This document shows, in pieces, positions 18,786 to 29,091 of a DNA stretch of 64,000 nt (positions within the stretch are counted from its first letter, which is position 1; the number at the start of each line of letters is the position of its first letter). The stretch comes from Lentisphaera profundi. Its GTDB lineage: Bacteria; Verrucomicrobiota; Lentisphaeria; Lentisphaerales; Lentisphaeraceae. A program made the position numbers and the translations under genes. The notes beneath the pieces are model-generated. The model searched no databases. It saw only the letters and a program-made list of their open reading frames with translations, and was not told the origin of the DNA. The stretch is taken from positions 2,046,001 to 2,110,000 of the forward strand of contig NZ_CP117811.1 of assembly GCF_028728065.1 (NCBI RefSeq), in the 5' to 3' direction.

Positions 18786-20068
18786 TTGCAGTAAAACTCC
18801 TCAAAAACTCTAATCATTTTAGCATGGTCCTTTGACCCTGCCATTTCCCGAATGGAATGCATTGATAACATTGGGTTGCCAACATCAACCGTTTTGATTC
18901 CTAAATTACTTGCCACACTTGGCCCGATAGTCGAACCACAAGGGCAATCATTACGTGACACAAATTCCTGTACCGGAACTCCACTTTCTTGACAAAGTAA
19001 ATTAAAATAAGCAGCTGTTTCGGAATTAGTGGCATAACGCTGATTAGCATTATGTTTAATAACCGGTCCATGATTAATCAGTGGGTAATGATCACGGTCA
19101 TGTCTTTCAGAGTAATTGGGATGGACTGCATGAGCCATGTCTGCTGAAAGCATGTAGGAACGGCTTAAGGCAGCTAAGTAAGCCTCACGTTCCCCTTTTA
19201 AGTTTAGACTAATACGTTCTAAAATTGCGGGCAGGAAATTCGAGCAAGCACCGCGATCTGAAACGCTGCCCACTTCTTCGTGATCAAATAAGGCGGCCAT
19301 ACTAACTGCCGAGAGTGGTTTAGAGGCTATTAAGGCTTCTAGTGAAGCATGACACATAGCTAGATTATCTAAGCGTGGGGCATAAATAAATTCATCATTG
19401 AGGCCACCAAAAGACGATTTTTGCGAATCATGCAAAAATAAATCAAAAGCGGCTATATCAGATACGGTGGCCTTAATTTTATGATCATCCAAAATAACTT
19501 GGAGTAAATCTTTATCATGGTCAAGACCAAAAATGGGCATGAGGTGTTGCTGAGCATTGAGCTTAAGGGCGTCGCGATTCTCATCCAAATGAATCGCTAA
19601 CTGTGGGATCCTAAACTGATAAGAATCTAAAGAAATCAACTTATTGGTCATTTCTCCATTGATTATCAATGTCAATCTACCCGACAAATGCAAATCGCGG
19701 TCAAGCCAAGAATTCTTTAATAAGCCGCCGTAAGTTTCAGCTCCCCATTGATAGTAATTGGCCATTTTTCCACTTGGATGAGGCTTCATTTTGAAGCAAG
19801 GGCTATCGGTATGGGCACCCACAATATGAAATTTCACATCACGGTGAATTTCTGGTAAACGAAAAGCGATAATACTTCCACCTGAGCGTTCCACAAAATA
19901 GGCAGCACCGGCTTTTAGTTTCCATTCATCGGCTTCATCTAATTGAATAAAATCTGCGGACTTTAATAATTTCTTAGCGGACTCAACTGCGTGAAAAGGA
20001 CTGGGGCAGGAATCAATATAATCCAGCAATTTTTCAGCTTGGGGATCTCTCATTTGTGACCTCGACAA
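18782..20068 (-). CDS. apeB: M18 family aminopeptidase (aspartyl aminopeptidase type)
   Basis: 428 residues, normal for the family. Di-metal site motifs are in order: GAHTDSPCF, 'APRLDNLAMCHASLEAL', 'LFDHEEVGSVSDRGA' and a late 'MHSIREMAG' histidine. It is a cytoplasmic zinc aminopeptidase removing acidic N-terminal residues from peptides. No signal peptide. Its stop overlaps the pyrD-like start by four bases. Confidence 0.93.
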   Translation of the reverse strand: MSRSQMRDPQAEKLLDYIDSCPSPFHAVESAKKLLKSADFIQLDEADEWKLKAGAAYFVERSGGSIIAFRLPEIHRDVKFHIVGAHTDSPCFKMKPHPSGKMANYYQWGAETYGGLLKNSWLDRDLHLSGRLTLIINGEMTNKLISLDSYQFRIPQLAIHLDENRDALKLNAQQHLMPIFGLDHDKDLLQVILDDHKIKATVSDIAAFDLFLHDSQKSSFGGLNDEFIYAPRLDNLAMCHASLEALIASKPLSAVSMAALFDHEEVGSVSDRGACSNFLPAILERISLNLKGEREAYLAALSRSYMLSADMAHAVHPNYSERHDRDHYPLINHGPVIKHNANQRYATNSETAAYFNLLCQESGVPVQEFVSRNDCPCGSTIGPSVASNLGIKTVDVGNPMLSMHSIREMAGSKDHAKMIRVFEEFYCK

Positions 20069-20143
20069 TTTTAATCTTTTTTCAAGTTAAACTGTACTAG
20101 TCATTTTGCAAAATTAGCGAGACCTTATGCCGTGCTTTTTATG

Positions 20144-21553
20144 CTATAATGACCCGAAGTGTTCAGAGAGTTCACCACTCATTTCACCTTGCTCGCGCCA
20201 AGGAACTTTCGCTTTAAATTCAATTCGACCCAAGTCCCCATAAATGACTTGAACGTTCTTCGCAAAGCCCAGTATTTTTTTATTATCAAAACTCTCATTG
20301 GCAAAAGATGATTCATGAAAATCTTGTATAATTTTATTTTTTAATTGATTCAGAACTTCCTGCTTCGACTCTTTCAAAAAGTCTAAATCGCCCTCTTCAA
20401 AACTCTTATCTTGAGCTAATTTGAGTCGTACTTGAAAACCTGCTTCAGAGAAAATTTCATCACAATAAGAATTCTCAGAAGCACCTTTTTGAAGCTGTCC
20501 TTGTCCTTGTCCTTGTGAATTATTCATCGCCAAGTTGGAGTTCACAATTGCAGGCTCGGGTGAATAAAAGACTTTAACTCCCAATGAGAAAGTCAAAATC
20601 AAAATTGCGGTCTTCGCAAAAAATACTTGACTCACTTTGAAAGTTTGCCATGCCCAAAGACTTACGGATACTTTTTCTTCCTTCTCTTGGTATCTATTTC
20701 GCAAATAGAAAAATAAAAATAAAGGCAAGATCCCGTGAATAAGTCGAACACTCGTCTCCAGAGTCCATAGATGCCACTGCGACCAATCCCATGGCACCAA
20801 AACTTGGCTCACTACTCGTGAGAATGCCGTAAGAAAACCCCAAAAAGCCATGTGAGCTAGGCTCACTTGTTCAAAGGCTTTAATAAAAACTAAAACTCCT
20901 AACATGATGTCGATAATACCAATACCCTGGACAATGGCAGCGGCCAAATCAAAATCAATAAACAGAGTTGAAGTCAGCATACGCACGAACTTCACCGATT
21001 GATACGGCCAACCCGCTGCATATAAACCATGACCAATGAAGCAAGCCGAGATCAAAGTGCGCGTGGCCATGATTTTATAAGAAGACAAATGTAGTTTTTT
21101 ATCCTGTCCTTCTCCCGGATTTTTTTGCATAAAAGCTAGAAAAATAAAAGGACTAAAACCCTGTAAAACATACTCAAGTAAAATAGGTATCTCGTGGCCG
21201 TGAGATAAGTATTTAAGCAAAATATGCAAAGCTGTAAAATAAGCGAGCACATGAAAAACTCTTTTCTGCCATAAGCTTACTGCACCGTTCTTCACCCAAA
21301 GGCAAAGGCCGGCGACAAAGATGAAATAAAGACCTACACTTTTCTCTAGAATACGCGCCAAATAATCAGAAACATTTGCGTAATCTTGCCAAGTCATCCC
21401 CAGGAAATGAACAAAGGGACTCACTATCGTTTCGCTCCAAAGCAGAGCTCTAAGTGGGCTATCGAAAGTCAGGTACAACATCCCTCGACTAAAAAGGTAA
21501 GTCGCCATGCCTAACTTTAAGAGTAGGATCAATTTATTATCATCTTTGTTCAT
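20144..21553 (-). CDS. Unknown polytopic membrane protein
   Basis: 469 residues with about ten hydrophobic helices between residues 8 and 330. A soluble, acidic and Lys-rich C-terminal domain of about 140 residues follows, begun by a GQGQGQ linker encoded by three CCTTGT repeats on the opposite strand. Some helices resemble DoxX-type bundles (for example 'RTLISACFIGHGLYAAGWPYQS'), but the length is more than twice that of DoxX. It starts two bases after the phosphoesterase stop, so the two are likely co-transcribed. No function assigned. Confidence 0.7.
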   Translation of the reverse strand: MNKDDNKLILLLKLGMATYLFSRGMLYLTFDSPLRALLWSETIVSPFVHFLGMTWQDYANVSDYLARILEKSVGLYFIFVAGLCLWVKNGAVSLWQKRVFHVLAYFTALHILLKYLSHGHEIPILLEYVLQGFSPFIFLAFMQKNPGEGQDKKLHLSSYKIMATRTLISACFIGHGLYAAGWPYQSVKFVRMLTSTLFIDFDLAAAIVQGIGIIDIMLGVLVFIKAFEQVSLAHMAFWGFLTAFSRVVSQVLVPWDWSQWHLWTLETSVRLIHGILPLFLFFYLRNRYQEKEEKVSVSLWAWQTFKVSQVFFAKTAILILTFSLGVKVFYSPEPAIVNSNLAMNNSQGQGQGQLQKGASENSYCDEIFSEAGFQVRLKLAQDKSFEEGDLDFLKESKQEVLNQLKNKIIQDFHESSFANESFDNKKILGFAKNVQVIYGDLGRIEFKAKVPWREQGEMSGELSEHFGSL

Positions 21554-21555
21554 GC

Positions 21556-22779
21556 TTATTTCCTTGCTTTTACGACTTGCTCAGCGCCTCCCTTTGCCTG
21601 CCATATATTTAAGTTTTTAGGCAGTGCGAAGACATCATCATTTTCATTGAGATACTCTACTTTCTCTTGGCCCTCAAATTTAATTGTGCGGATACTGATT
21701 TGTTTTTTGCTCACGTCCAACACATCAAAACTATTGAAACTCCCTATATCTATTGTCCATGACTTAGCATCATCCGGCTTTCGAACAGGTGCACCCCAGC
21801 AACCTTCTCCAATTTTTACATAACCTTTCGGATCCGCCACAAAGCCTTCATCATTACCTTCCTCTTGACTTGGTCTCACGGCTACAGTTCTTTTCACAAC
21901 GTGACTATCATTTTCACAGAGTACATCGAATTTATTTACATAGAAAATATTTGCCCAAGCATCATAAATATGACGCGCCTCTTTTTTCTTTTTCGTGTGT
22001 GGACGCATCGGTTTGTGGTAGGAGGCTAAACGATAAGTTGGCTTGGGCTTCTGTAATTCTTTTAATAACCACTCTCTCTGACTTCCTTTTGCATCAATTT
22101 CTGAATTCAAAACAAAAAGAGAAAAAAGATCACCGCCTAATTTAAAATGATAATAGACCAAACGGTTTTTGGTACCATAGATACCTTGGATATAGCCCTG
22201 TCTCTCGTGATTCCCATGAGTTGGCACTATGGGGAAAATTCGCCCATCTTGACCATAAGTGAGCTCCCAATCCTTAAGCCAAGCTTGCCATTGTTCATCC
22301 TTACCACTACTCGTCATATCTCCACCAAAAGAAATAAATAGTGGATTGAGTTTAGGTACTAAGCGATTACCCTCTTGTCTTGCTTTGTGATTATTTCTCG
22401 AATCCCCACCCTGAATAAAGCGAAAGGCTTTGGGTTTGTTTGGTGCTGTGCGAAAGTAGTAACGCTCAGTTTGGCCTTCACTATCTTTAATAAGAAAGTA
22501 ATAGTTTGTATCACTCTTGAGGTCTTTCAAATTGAGGTAGTGATTAGTCATACCCGCATATTCTTCAACTCGCTGCGCTTTTAGTGACTTGGAATAGGCT
22601 TTTGCATCATTTTTGTGATCAAAGAAATCATAATGAAGAGTGGCATCCTCTCCAGAAATTTGATTCCAAACGATAATTGCGTCGCTATCTGGGTTTTCTT
22701 CCCAGACAACACGTATTTTATCAACAGCGGCAAAACTTAAACCTTGCAGTAAGACGACTAAGATTAAAAAGCTTTTCAT
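21556..22779 (-). CDS. Secreted metallophosphoesterase with N-terminal fibronectin-like domain
   Basis: 407 residues: signal peptide 1-17, a fibronectin/purple-acid-phosphatase N-terminal-like beta domain (about 20-115), then a calcineurin-like metal site. Visible motifs are GGDSRNN, 'SFGGDMTSSGKD', PTHGNHER (the GNHE block) and SYHKPM; the C-terminal part contains NDSHVVKRT. These supply the Asp, Asn and His ligands of the binuclear centre. It probably hydrolyses phosphate esters outside the cytoplasm. It precedes the membrane protein gene in the same direction. Confidence 0.88.
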   Translation of the reverse strand: MKSFLILVVLLQGLSFAAVDKIRVVWEENPDSDAIIVWNQISGEDATLHYDFFDHKNDAKAYSKSLKAQRVEEYAGMTNHYLNLKDLKSDTNYYFLIKDSEGQTERYYFRTAPNKPKAFRFIQGGDSRNNHKARQEGNRLVPKLNPLFISFGGDMTSSGKDEQWQAWLKDWELTYGQDGRIFPIVPTHGNHERQGYIQGIYGTKNRLVYYHFKLGGDLFSLFVLNSEIDAKGSQREWLLKELQKPKPTYRLASYHKPMRPHTKKKKEARHIYDAWANIFYVNKFDVLCENDSHVVKRTVAVRPSQEEGNDEGFVADPKGYVKIGEGCWGAPVRKPDDAKSWTIDIGSFNSFDVLDVSKKQISIRTIKFEGQEKVEYLNENDDVFALPKNLNIWQAKGGAEQVVKARK

Positions 22780-22947
22780 AAAAATATTTCCTATAATTTA
22801 TTAATGATTACAGACTAGTCGTTCAAAAAAAGTCATCATGTCACTGCTTTTTCAACTTTTTTTGATTTATTTTCAAAATAAACCGACAGGATCATGTTTA
22901 TCCAACGAAAAACCATTAAGCTAATAAAAACTGAATAGAACGGAATC

Positions 22948-23475
22948 ATGACGAACTCACGACACGATGACATATTACGCCAAGCTTTTACTTATCGGCA
23001 AATACTCGTTTCATACGCCTATGCTTTAACCTGCGATTGGAACTTTGCTCAAGATGCCTTTCAAGAAGCACTCATTGCGCTCCACCATAAAGTGGATGAA
23101 CTCGATTCAGATAGACTCCTGCCTTGGATGAAGCGCGTCACTCGTAATAAAGCCGTAGATCTCATTCGCAAACAAAGTCGCCAAAACAAGGTTCAGGAAA
23201 AAATGGCTGAACTCATCGATTCTTATTTTGATGCCAAAGCTTCTTCTGAAGATAAACTCAACTCTCAGGCGGAACATCAGGCTCTTTATTCCTGTATGCA
23301 AAATCTACGCGGTGATGCTCGCCAAGTTATTTTAGATTTCTATCACAACAAAAAATCCTGTATTGAGCTAGCTGAGAAATTGTCTCGTAGCGAAAATGCT
23401 TTGCGCTTATTACTTTCACGCACACGACAAACACTGCGTAGCTGTATTAAAAATAAACTCGAGTTACGCTCATGA
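22948..23475 (+). CDS. ECF RNA polymerase sigma factor
   Basis: 175 residues with sigma region 2 near 18-80 (AQDAFQEALIALHHK, then 'PWMKRVTRNKAVDLIRKQSR') and region 4 near 120-165 ('VILDFYHNKKSCIELAEKLS', 'ALRLLLSRTRQTLRSCI'). It fits the PVC-type extracytoplasmic function sigma factors. The stop overlaps the start of a FecR-like gene (ATGA), the usual pairing with an anti-sigma or sensory partner. It diverges from the phosphoesterase gene. Confidence 0.92.
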   Translation: MTNSRHDDILRQAFTYRQILVSYAYALTCDWNFAQDAFQEALIALHHKVDELDSDRLLPWMKRVTRNKAVDLIRKQSRQNKVQEKMAELIDSYFDAKASSEDKLNSQAEHQALYSCMQNLRGDARQVILDFYHNKKSCIELAEKLSRSENALRLLLSRTRQTLRSCIKNKLELRS

Positions 23476-25070
23476 AGCCAGAAGAATTATTTGATGCCTA
23501 CCTCAGGCAAGAGCTCGATGAAACGCAAATGGAAAATTTACTCCATCAACTCCAGGAAAATGAAAATCTAAAAAAAGATTTTTTTGCGTATATAGACGAA
23601 ACCTCGTGTATGATTCAATGTGCCACAGATCTCCAACACGAACAATTTTTGCCCAAGAAAGATGAGTTCAACAAGCTTAAATCTATCCGTAAAGAACCTG
23701 TACAAAAAATCAGAAAAGTTAACTTTGCCTTGCTAAGCTCAATTGCGGCTATTTTTATTTTTGCCTTAGTCTTCTTTAATCAAACAAGCTCCAATAATGA
23801 GATTTTAACTTATCGTATCACCGAGGCTAATGCCGAAAACTTCACGCTCAGTGCTCTTTCTACGGAGCAAAGTATCACTTTAAATAGCGATGAATATTTG
23901 AGCTTAATCAATGCCTCCGGTAGTCGTATTCGCCTTATCGGTCCCGTGCAAGCACAGTTTATTCACGACAAAAACATAGCTCTAAAATCAGGTCGTATTA
24001 GCGTAAGTTTAAGTGATGAAGACAAAGGCTTCTTACTCTCCAATCCCATCAAAAATATCTATGATATTGGCACGGCTTTTGGCGCTCATCTAAATGAGAA
24101 AAATCTTGATCTACATGTCTTTCAAGGACTCGTAGAATTTGGGAAGAAAAATAAAATTCTTGTGAAAGAAAAGGAATCTTATAGCTACTCGCAGCAGAAT
24201 GGCTTCAGTTCGATTGCTCACCTCAGTAAACAAGTCTTCTATTCTAAGTTAAATAAGCTTCCTGAACTAAAATTCAAAGTACTCGCAGGTGAAGATTACT
24301 ACCTTAAGTTGAACGACCAAGTCAATGAACTTGAAGGCTCTATCACTATCGTCAACTACAACCCAAATAACCCACGTGTCATGCTGCAAATCTTTGCTGA
24401 TGATGAATTCATCCAAGGCGTTCAATTTACTAAAAGCCAAAGAGAAATCAGTATCAATTTAAAAGATTTAGCTGATACTGCCTTACTCCGATTTAACCTC
24501 AAGGGAAGTAACAATGATATCCCCACACTTTTTGCTGACGTCAGCTTCCCTCAACATCAGGCTAAACAAATTCTTCTTGCGACTAAGGAACTCATTTCTG
24601 ATAATGCCCAATGGTCCTACTATAAAGCTGAAGCCGCACCAGTTCCTAATTGGAAAAGGTCTGCATCTGCGCCAGCACTCTGGAAAAAATCACCTGCCAG
24701 TTTTGCTTATTCAGATAAAGCAACCACCGAAATTTCAGAAGATAACCACCCTCTTCATCTTCGCCATGACTTCGATCTAGATACTCTCCCAGCGAAACAC
24801 GCCAAATTAATCTTATCCATGCGCGTCGATGATGGTGTTATCATATATCTAAATGGACAGGAAGTTCAACGTTTATACTTGCCATTAGGAGCTTTAAGTC
24901 AGCAAAGCCGTGCCAACTACCGCACAAAATCAGAAGCTAAATTCACTACCTTTATTATTCCTACAGAACATCTGCAAGAAGGTCAAAATATTCTTTCCGC
25001 ATCTGTTTACCAATATGAAAAAAAGAGCTCTGACATGTTTTTCAATGCCAGATTATTACTACTGGAATAA
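23472..25070 (+). CDS. FecR-domain transmembrane protein, likely sigma regulator
   Basis: 532 residues. The cytoplasmic N-terminus (1-80) has an 'EELFDAYLRQELDETQMENLL' helix like anti-sigma domains. A single membrane helix lies at about 84-103. A FecR beta domain covers about 130-220 ('SGSRIRLIGP', 'LKSGRISVSL', 'DIGTAFGAHL'). A C-terminal jelly-roll (about 400-532) contains 'MRVDDGVIIYLNGQEV', a ligand-binding-like module also found in PVC FecR proteins. Translationally coupled to the ECF sigma gene, it probably holds that sigma factor until an envelope or glycan signal is sensed (inference). Confidence 0.87.
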   Translation: MKPEELFDAYLRQELDETQMENLLHQLQENENLKKDFFAYIDETSCMIQCATDLQHEQFLPKKDEFNKLKSIRKEPVQKIRKVNFALLSSIAAIFIFALVFFNQTSSNNEILTYRITEANAENFTLSALSTEQSITLNSDEYLSLINASGSRIRLIGPVQAQFIHDKNIALKSGRISVSLSDEDKGFLLSNPIKNIYDIGTAFGAHLNEKNLDLHVFQGLVEFGKKNKILVKEKESYSYSQQNGFSSIAHLSKQVFYSKLNKLPELKFKVLAGEDYYLKLNDQVNELEGSITIVNYNPNNPRVMLQIFADDEFIQGVQFTKSQREISINLKDLADTALLRFNLKGSNNDIPTLFADVSFPQHQAKQILLATKELISDNAQWSYYKAEAAPVPNWKRSASAPALWKKSPASFAYSDKATTEISEDNHPLHLRHDFDLDTLPAKHAKLILSMRVDDGVIIYLNGQEVQRLYLPLGALSQQSRANYRTKSEAKFTTFIIPTEHLQEGQNILSASVYQYEKKSSDMFFNARLLLLE

Positions 25071-25165
25071 GTCCTACTTATTCCCACTCTTTTAGCTATT
25101 AAGTTTTTTTAATGAATTTCTCATTTATTCTTCTGAATTCTAAAAAGTGGACTTAGTTATCATAT

Positions 25166-25495
25166 ATGAATTATATCTTCTTAGCCATTGCGATTATTGC
25201 TGAAGTCATTGCTACCAGCGCCTTGAAGTCCTCAGAAGGCTTCAGCAAGCTTATCCCTAGTACTATCGTCATCTTTGGCTATGGCATTGCTTTCTATTGT
25301 CTTTCTTTAGTCTTGAGAACTATCCCCATTGGTATCGCTTATGCTATTTGGTCTGGCGTCGGAATTGTGCTAGTCTCTTTAGTCGCATACTTCATGCACA
25401 ATCAAAAACTAGACATCCCCGCGACCATAGGAATACTCTTAATCATCACTGGTGTGATTGTCATTAATGTATTCTCAAAATCTACTAGTCATTAG
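25166..25495 (+). CDS. SMR family multidrug efflux transporter
   Basis: 109 residues and four hydrophobic helices, the standard size of EmrE/QacE proteins. The essential membrane Glu is Glu13 in IAEVIATSALK. Also seen are 'YAIWSGVGIVLVSLV' (helix 3 dimer motif) and a final 'IGILLIITGVIVINVFSK' helix. It functions as an antiparallel dimer exporting cationic compounds by proton exchange. A stand-alone gene following the FecR-like gene by 95 bases. Confidence 0.93.
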   Translation: MNYIFLAIAIIAEVIATSALKSSEGFSKLIPSTIVIFGYGIAFYCLSLVLRTIPIGIAYAIWSGVGIVLVSLVAYFMHNQKLDIPATIGILLIITGVIVINVFSKSTSH

Positions 25496-25542
25496 ATTTT
25501 AATAACTAAAATCTATTCCTTGTGATTCTTCTCTAGCTATAA

Positions 25543-26916
25543 TTAGCGCAAGCCATACTTATCGAGTTTTCTATAAAGAGCTTGTGGTGTAATCCCCAAT
25601 ATTCTTGCTGCATGAGAATGGTTTCCTTGACGAATTGCTCGCTTAACAAAAGTCTCTTCCATTTCTTTAAGATTAAGAGAACTCGTATTCAAGGCCATTT
25701 CTTTATGAGACTGAGGCTGACTTCCAGGCGTCAAATTCAAGTCACTAAGTTGAATCTCCTCCCCCATGGCAAAAATCGTCGCTCGCTCAAGAATATTGCG
25801 GAGTTCGCGAATATTCCCTTTAAATGAGTAGGATAACAAGCCTGCTTCTGCTTCTAAACTCAATTTAAGTGAACGGTGGCAGCGCTGTGAAAACTCTTTT
25901 AAGAAGCTTTGAGCCAAAGGAATAATATCCTGTGTTCGTTCACGCAGTGCAGGAATAGGAATTTTGGCAATATTGACTCGAAAATAAAGGTCTTCGCGAA
26001 ATTCACCCGCTTCAACTAAACTCTCTAAGTCGCGATTAGACGCTACCAAAATCCTTGTATCATCAAGTTTAATTTCTTGATCACCTCCCACACGACGAAC
26101 TACCCTATCTTCTAATACACGAAGTAGTTTTACTTGGGCATTGAGGGGCATTTCTGAGATTTCATCAAGAAAAACAGTTCCTCCCTTGGCCAATTCAAAA
26201 ACTCCAGATCGACGACTATCCGCTCCAGTGAAAGCTCCTTTCTCATGACCAAAGAGCTCTGACTCAATCAATTTTTCCGGAATGGCTCCACAATTAATCG
26301 CCACAAATGGTTTCTTTTCTCCACAAGTCAATTCATGAATATGGCGAGCCGCAATTTCTTTTCCTGAACCCGTTTCGCCATGAAGCCATACGCAAGTCAT
26401 TGGCATTTTACTTACTCGACGCATCATTTCTAACATAGTTTTTGTTGCTGGAGAGTCTCCAAAAAAACCAATTTTTGAAGTTTGATTCAACTCAAGACGT
26501 TGCTTGAGTTGCGCATTTTCCTGCTTAAGGTCATTGAAGCGCTTGGTACGTTTTAATGATTCCACGACTTCACGGGCATGAAGGGGTTTACGGAAATAAT
26601 CAAAGGCACCATTTTTAAGTGCTTCAATGGCGAGTGCCTCATTTGAATGCCCCGTGATAATCAGTACTTCTGTATCATCACCATAAGTTTTTTTGAGTTC
26701 TTTCAAGAAAGTCATGCCATCCATTTGTGGCATGCGTACATCACTGATAACTATGCCAGCTGACTTGACCTTGAGTTCAGCCAAAGCATCAATTGGATTA
26801 CACGCACAACGAACGTGAACACCCAGCGAAGCTAAATACATACTTAAACTATCGCGAATTGCTTCATCATCATCAACGATGAAGACTTCTAAGTCTTTAA
26901 GTTCATGCTTGGCCAT
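25543..26916 (-). CDS. NtrC-family sigma-54-dependent response regulator
   Basis: 457 residues. The receiver domain (1-125) has Asp15-17 and phospho-acceptor Asp59 in ISDVRMPQMDG. The AAA+ domain (about 145-380) carries Walker A GETGSGKE and the sigma-54 contact loop GAFTGA. A Fis-type helix-turn-helix ends the protein (NHSHAARILGITPQALYRKL). Its start overlaps the histidine kinase stop by 14 bases, so the two form a pair. As the last gene of the cbb3 oxidase run it is the likely regulator of that operon or of redox-responsive genes (inference). Confidence 0.94.
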   Translation of the reverse strand: MAKHELKDLEVFIVDDDEAIRDSLSMYLASLGVHVRCACNPIDALAELKVKSAGIVISDVRMPQMDGMTFLKELKKTYGDDTEVLIITGHSNEALAIEALKNGAFDYFRKPLHAREVVESLKRTKRFNDLKQENAQLKQRLELNQTSKIGFFGDSPATKTMLEMMRRVSKMPMTCVWLHGETGSGKEIAARHIHELTCGEKKPFVAINCGAIPEKLIESELFGHEKGAFTGADSRRSGVFELAKGGTVFLDEISEMPLNAQVKLLRVLEDRVVRRVGGDQEIKLDDTRILVASNRDLESLVEAGEFREDLYFRVNIAKIPIPALRERTQDIIPLAQSFLKEFSQRCHRSLKLSLEAEAGLLSYSFKGNIRELRNILERATIFAMGEEIQLSDLNLTPGSQPQSHKEMALNTSSLNLKEMEETFVKRAIRQGNHSHAARILGITPQALYRKLDKYGLR

Positions 26917-28381
26917 CTTTACCTCGTTTAAATAATATTTTAAAAACTGTGCCTGTTTGATCAGAACCCATTAAGCTTAATTTCGCTCCAAAATCTTTTA
27001 AAATCCCGTGACAGATTGGCAAACCTAAACCCGTTCCTTGTCCTGGTTCTTTGGACGTGAAAAAGGGCTCAAAAACCTTTGCTTGTATCTCACTTGGGAT
27101 TCCAGCTCCATCATCTTCAATCAGAACTTCTATCACTTCGCCATGGACTTTACTTTTAATCGAAATATTCCCATATTTACGACCCGTTTCGGCAATGCTA
27201 TCTCGAGCATTAATAATCAGATTAATAAAGACCTGCTCAAGTCTATGGGTATCTCCACAGACTTCATGGCTCGAATCAACTTCAACATTTACCTGAACAC
27301 CGCTACTCTGAAGTTGTTGCCCGATTAAACTGAGTGCGCGCTCTAAAGTTTTATGCAGATCACAATTTTCATTAAAATCTTCTTTTTTCTCTGCAGAGAA
27401 TTCCCGCATGTGCTGAATAATGTCTGCCGCACGATCAACTAAGCCCACAACTTTACTCATGGTTTGATGCATAAATTCTTTGGTCAACTCTTGCTCACTT
27501 TCCAAATGATCCGTAATCATATCGGCATAAACTCGAATACCTGAGAGTGGCTGATTCAATTCATGGGCAATACCGCCAGCCATACTGGCCAAAGCTGAAA
27601 GCCTTTGATTAAATAGAGTCTGTACATCGAGTTCATTCCCCAATTTCTGCATGTGCTCTTCCAAGAGTTTTTGTTCAGAAATATTGCGAATAAAGACCAC
27701 TGCCATTTCTCGCTCACCTAATTTCAAGGGTGCATATTGTAAAAATAAATCGAGTTCACGACCTGTTGAATCATAGGCTTTAACCTCGGCATAAGAGTTC
27801 GAATGCTTGGCTTTATTACTGAGGCTTACGAATGAGTTAAAGTCGAGTCCTTTTGATGCCATCGGGCAAATACTCAAAATCCGTGCTGCTGCAGAATTCA
27901 CCTTCTCTATTTTTTGATTTTCATCCAATAAAACTAAGCCATCTACTGAACTATTAAATATTGCACTGAGTTGGGTTTCACTTTGATAAAGATCTTTAAG
28001 TGCATTTTTTAGATTGGTAATCTCATGGCGAATTGCCATAAAACGATAAATTTTTCCGGAATCATCTTTAAAGGGAATAATGGTTGTATCCACCCAATAA
28101 ATTTCACCATTCTTCTTACGGTTACAAACCTCACCTTTCCAAATTCCGCCTTCTTTAATGGTCGTCCATAGTGATGTAAAAAACTCTTTATGGTGGTAAC
28201 CCGAGCGAATAATTTGATGCGTTTTTCCAATTAGCTCTTCGCGAGAATAACCCGATACTTCACAAAACCGACGATTTACATCAATAATGATTCCATCCGG
28301 GTCAGTGTAAGCCACTATCGTACTGGCATTCAATGCCTGAGATAGGTTTTCCAGTCGTTTTGATTTATCTTCCAATTTCAT
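26903..28381 (-). CDS. PAS-domain sensor histidine kinase (soluble)
   Basis: 492 residues, with no membrane segment. PAS 1 (about 15-130) contains '[15 protein letters not shown]'; PAS 2 (about 133-245) contains '[21 protein letters not shown]'. The HisKA box has His273 in [13 protein letters not shown], then the ATPase motifs 'LINARDSI', 'DDGAGIP', '[15 protein letters not shown]'. Being cytoplasmic with PAS sensors, it may sense redox or oxygen state. It follows the oxidase assembly genes by nine bases and overlaps its response regulator. Confidence 0.93.
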   Translation of the reverse strand: MKLEDKSKRLENLSQALNASTIVAYTDPDGIIIDVNRRFCEVSGYSREELIGKTHQIIRSGYHHKEFFTSLWTTIKEGGIWKGEVCNRKKNGEIYWVDTTIIPFKDDSGKIYRFMAIRHEITNLKNALKDLYQSETQLSAIFNSSVDGLVLLDENQKIEKVNSAAARILSICPMASKGLDFNSFVSLSNKAKHSNSYAEVKAYDSTGRELDLFLQYAPLKLGEREMAVVFIRNISEQKLLEEHMQKLGNELDVQTLFNQRLSALASMAGGIAHELNQPLSGIRVYADMITDHLESEQELTKEFMHQTMSKVVGLVDRAADIIQHMREFSAEKKEDFNENCDLHKTLERALSLIGQQLQSSGVQVNVEVDSSHEVCGDTHRLEQVFINLIINARDSIAETGRKYGNISIKSKVHGEVIEVLIEDDGAGIPSEIQAKVFEPFFTSKEPGQGTGLGLPICHGILKDFGAKLSLMGSDQTGTVFKILFKRGKDGQA

Positions 28382-28389
28382 CTTTTTGT

Positions 28390-29088
28390 TTAGTGTTCGC
28401 AGCAGCTGGCCACTTTGCCAGTTTCTTGTTCTAAATGTGGACTCACATAGGGAATGCCCAAATCCATTCCTCGTAAAATCAATAAACTTCCTGTCATTAA
28501 TACGGCTAAAGGTATGGTCATTGCCCTAACGCGAGGATTTGCGATCAATCTACCGGCTCCTGCACTCATCAGTAAGACCGGGATATTCCCTAAACCAAAA
28601 GCCACCATCATTAATACTCCATGAATGGGAGACTCTGCTGTTAGGCTTGCTCCCAGTGCCACGTAAACCACTCCACAGGGTAATAAGCCATTAAGGATTC
28701 CCAAGGCATAATTTCCACCTAAACTTTGGCTTCCCATTAATTTCCCAAACGATTGACGTAATTTCTTATTCCATTTTGTTTGTGGAAAGTGGCTCATCAC
28801 ACGGCGTTTGATTTTCATAGGGGCAAAATAAACTACTAATATTAATAAACCCGTAATCACCGAAATTCGATTTTGATAAAGACCTAAGCTAATCATTTTT
28901 GAGGTCAGTGCAATGATCAATCCCAGAATGCCATAAGTCGTCAAACGTCCCAGTTGTAAGCTACAAAAGTGACTAGCGACAAATTTATTGCCATTCGAAA
29001 ATTTTGCACACATCAAGGGCCCACACATACCTGCACAATGCAGACTCACGGCTAGTCCTAGAATAAATGAGCTTAGAATTGTCGTCAT
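28390..29088 (-). CDS. TauE/SafE-like membrane protein of the cbb3 cluster
   Basis: 232 residues with six or so membrane helices. The N-terminus 'LGLAVSLHCAGMCGPLMC' and 'GLLPCGVVYVALG' contain the paired Cys/Pro motifs of the DsbD/SafE-like family found in cbb3 operons after ccoG and fixH. Family members there are annotated 'sulfite exporter TauE/SafE' and are suspected to help copper or thiol handling during oxidase assembly. The C-terminal 'VASCCEH' tail could bind metal. It starts three bases after the FixH stop. Confidence 0.85.
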   Translation of the reverse strand: MTTILSSFILGLAVSLHCAGMCGPLMCAKFSNGNKFVASHFCSLQLGRLTTYGILGLIIALTSKMISLGLYQNRISVITGLLILVVYFAPMKIKRRVMSHFPQTKWNKKLRQSFGKLMGSQSLGGNYALGILNGLLPCGVVYVALGASLTAESPIHGVLMMVAFGLGNIPVLLMSAGAGRLIANPRVRAMTIPLAVLMTGSLLILRGMDLGIPYVSPHLEQETGKVASCCEH

Positions 29089-29091
29089 CCA

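Noticed and set aside
20144-21553. DoxX family assignment for the polytopic protein
   Set aside because: Length and soluble C-terminal domain do not fit; only weak helix resemblance.
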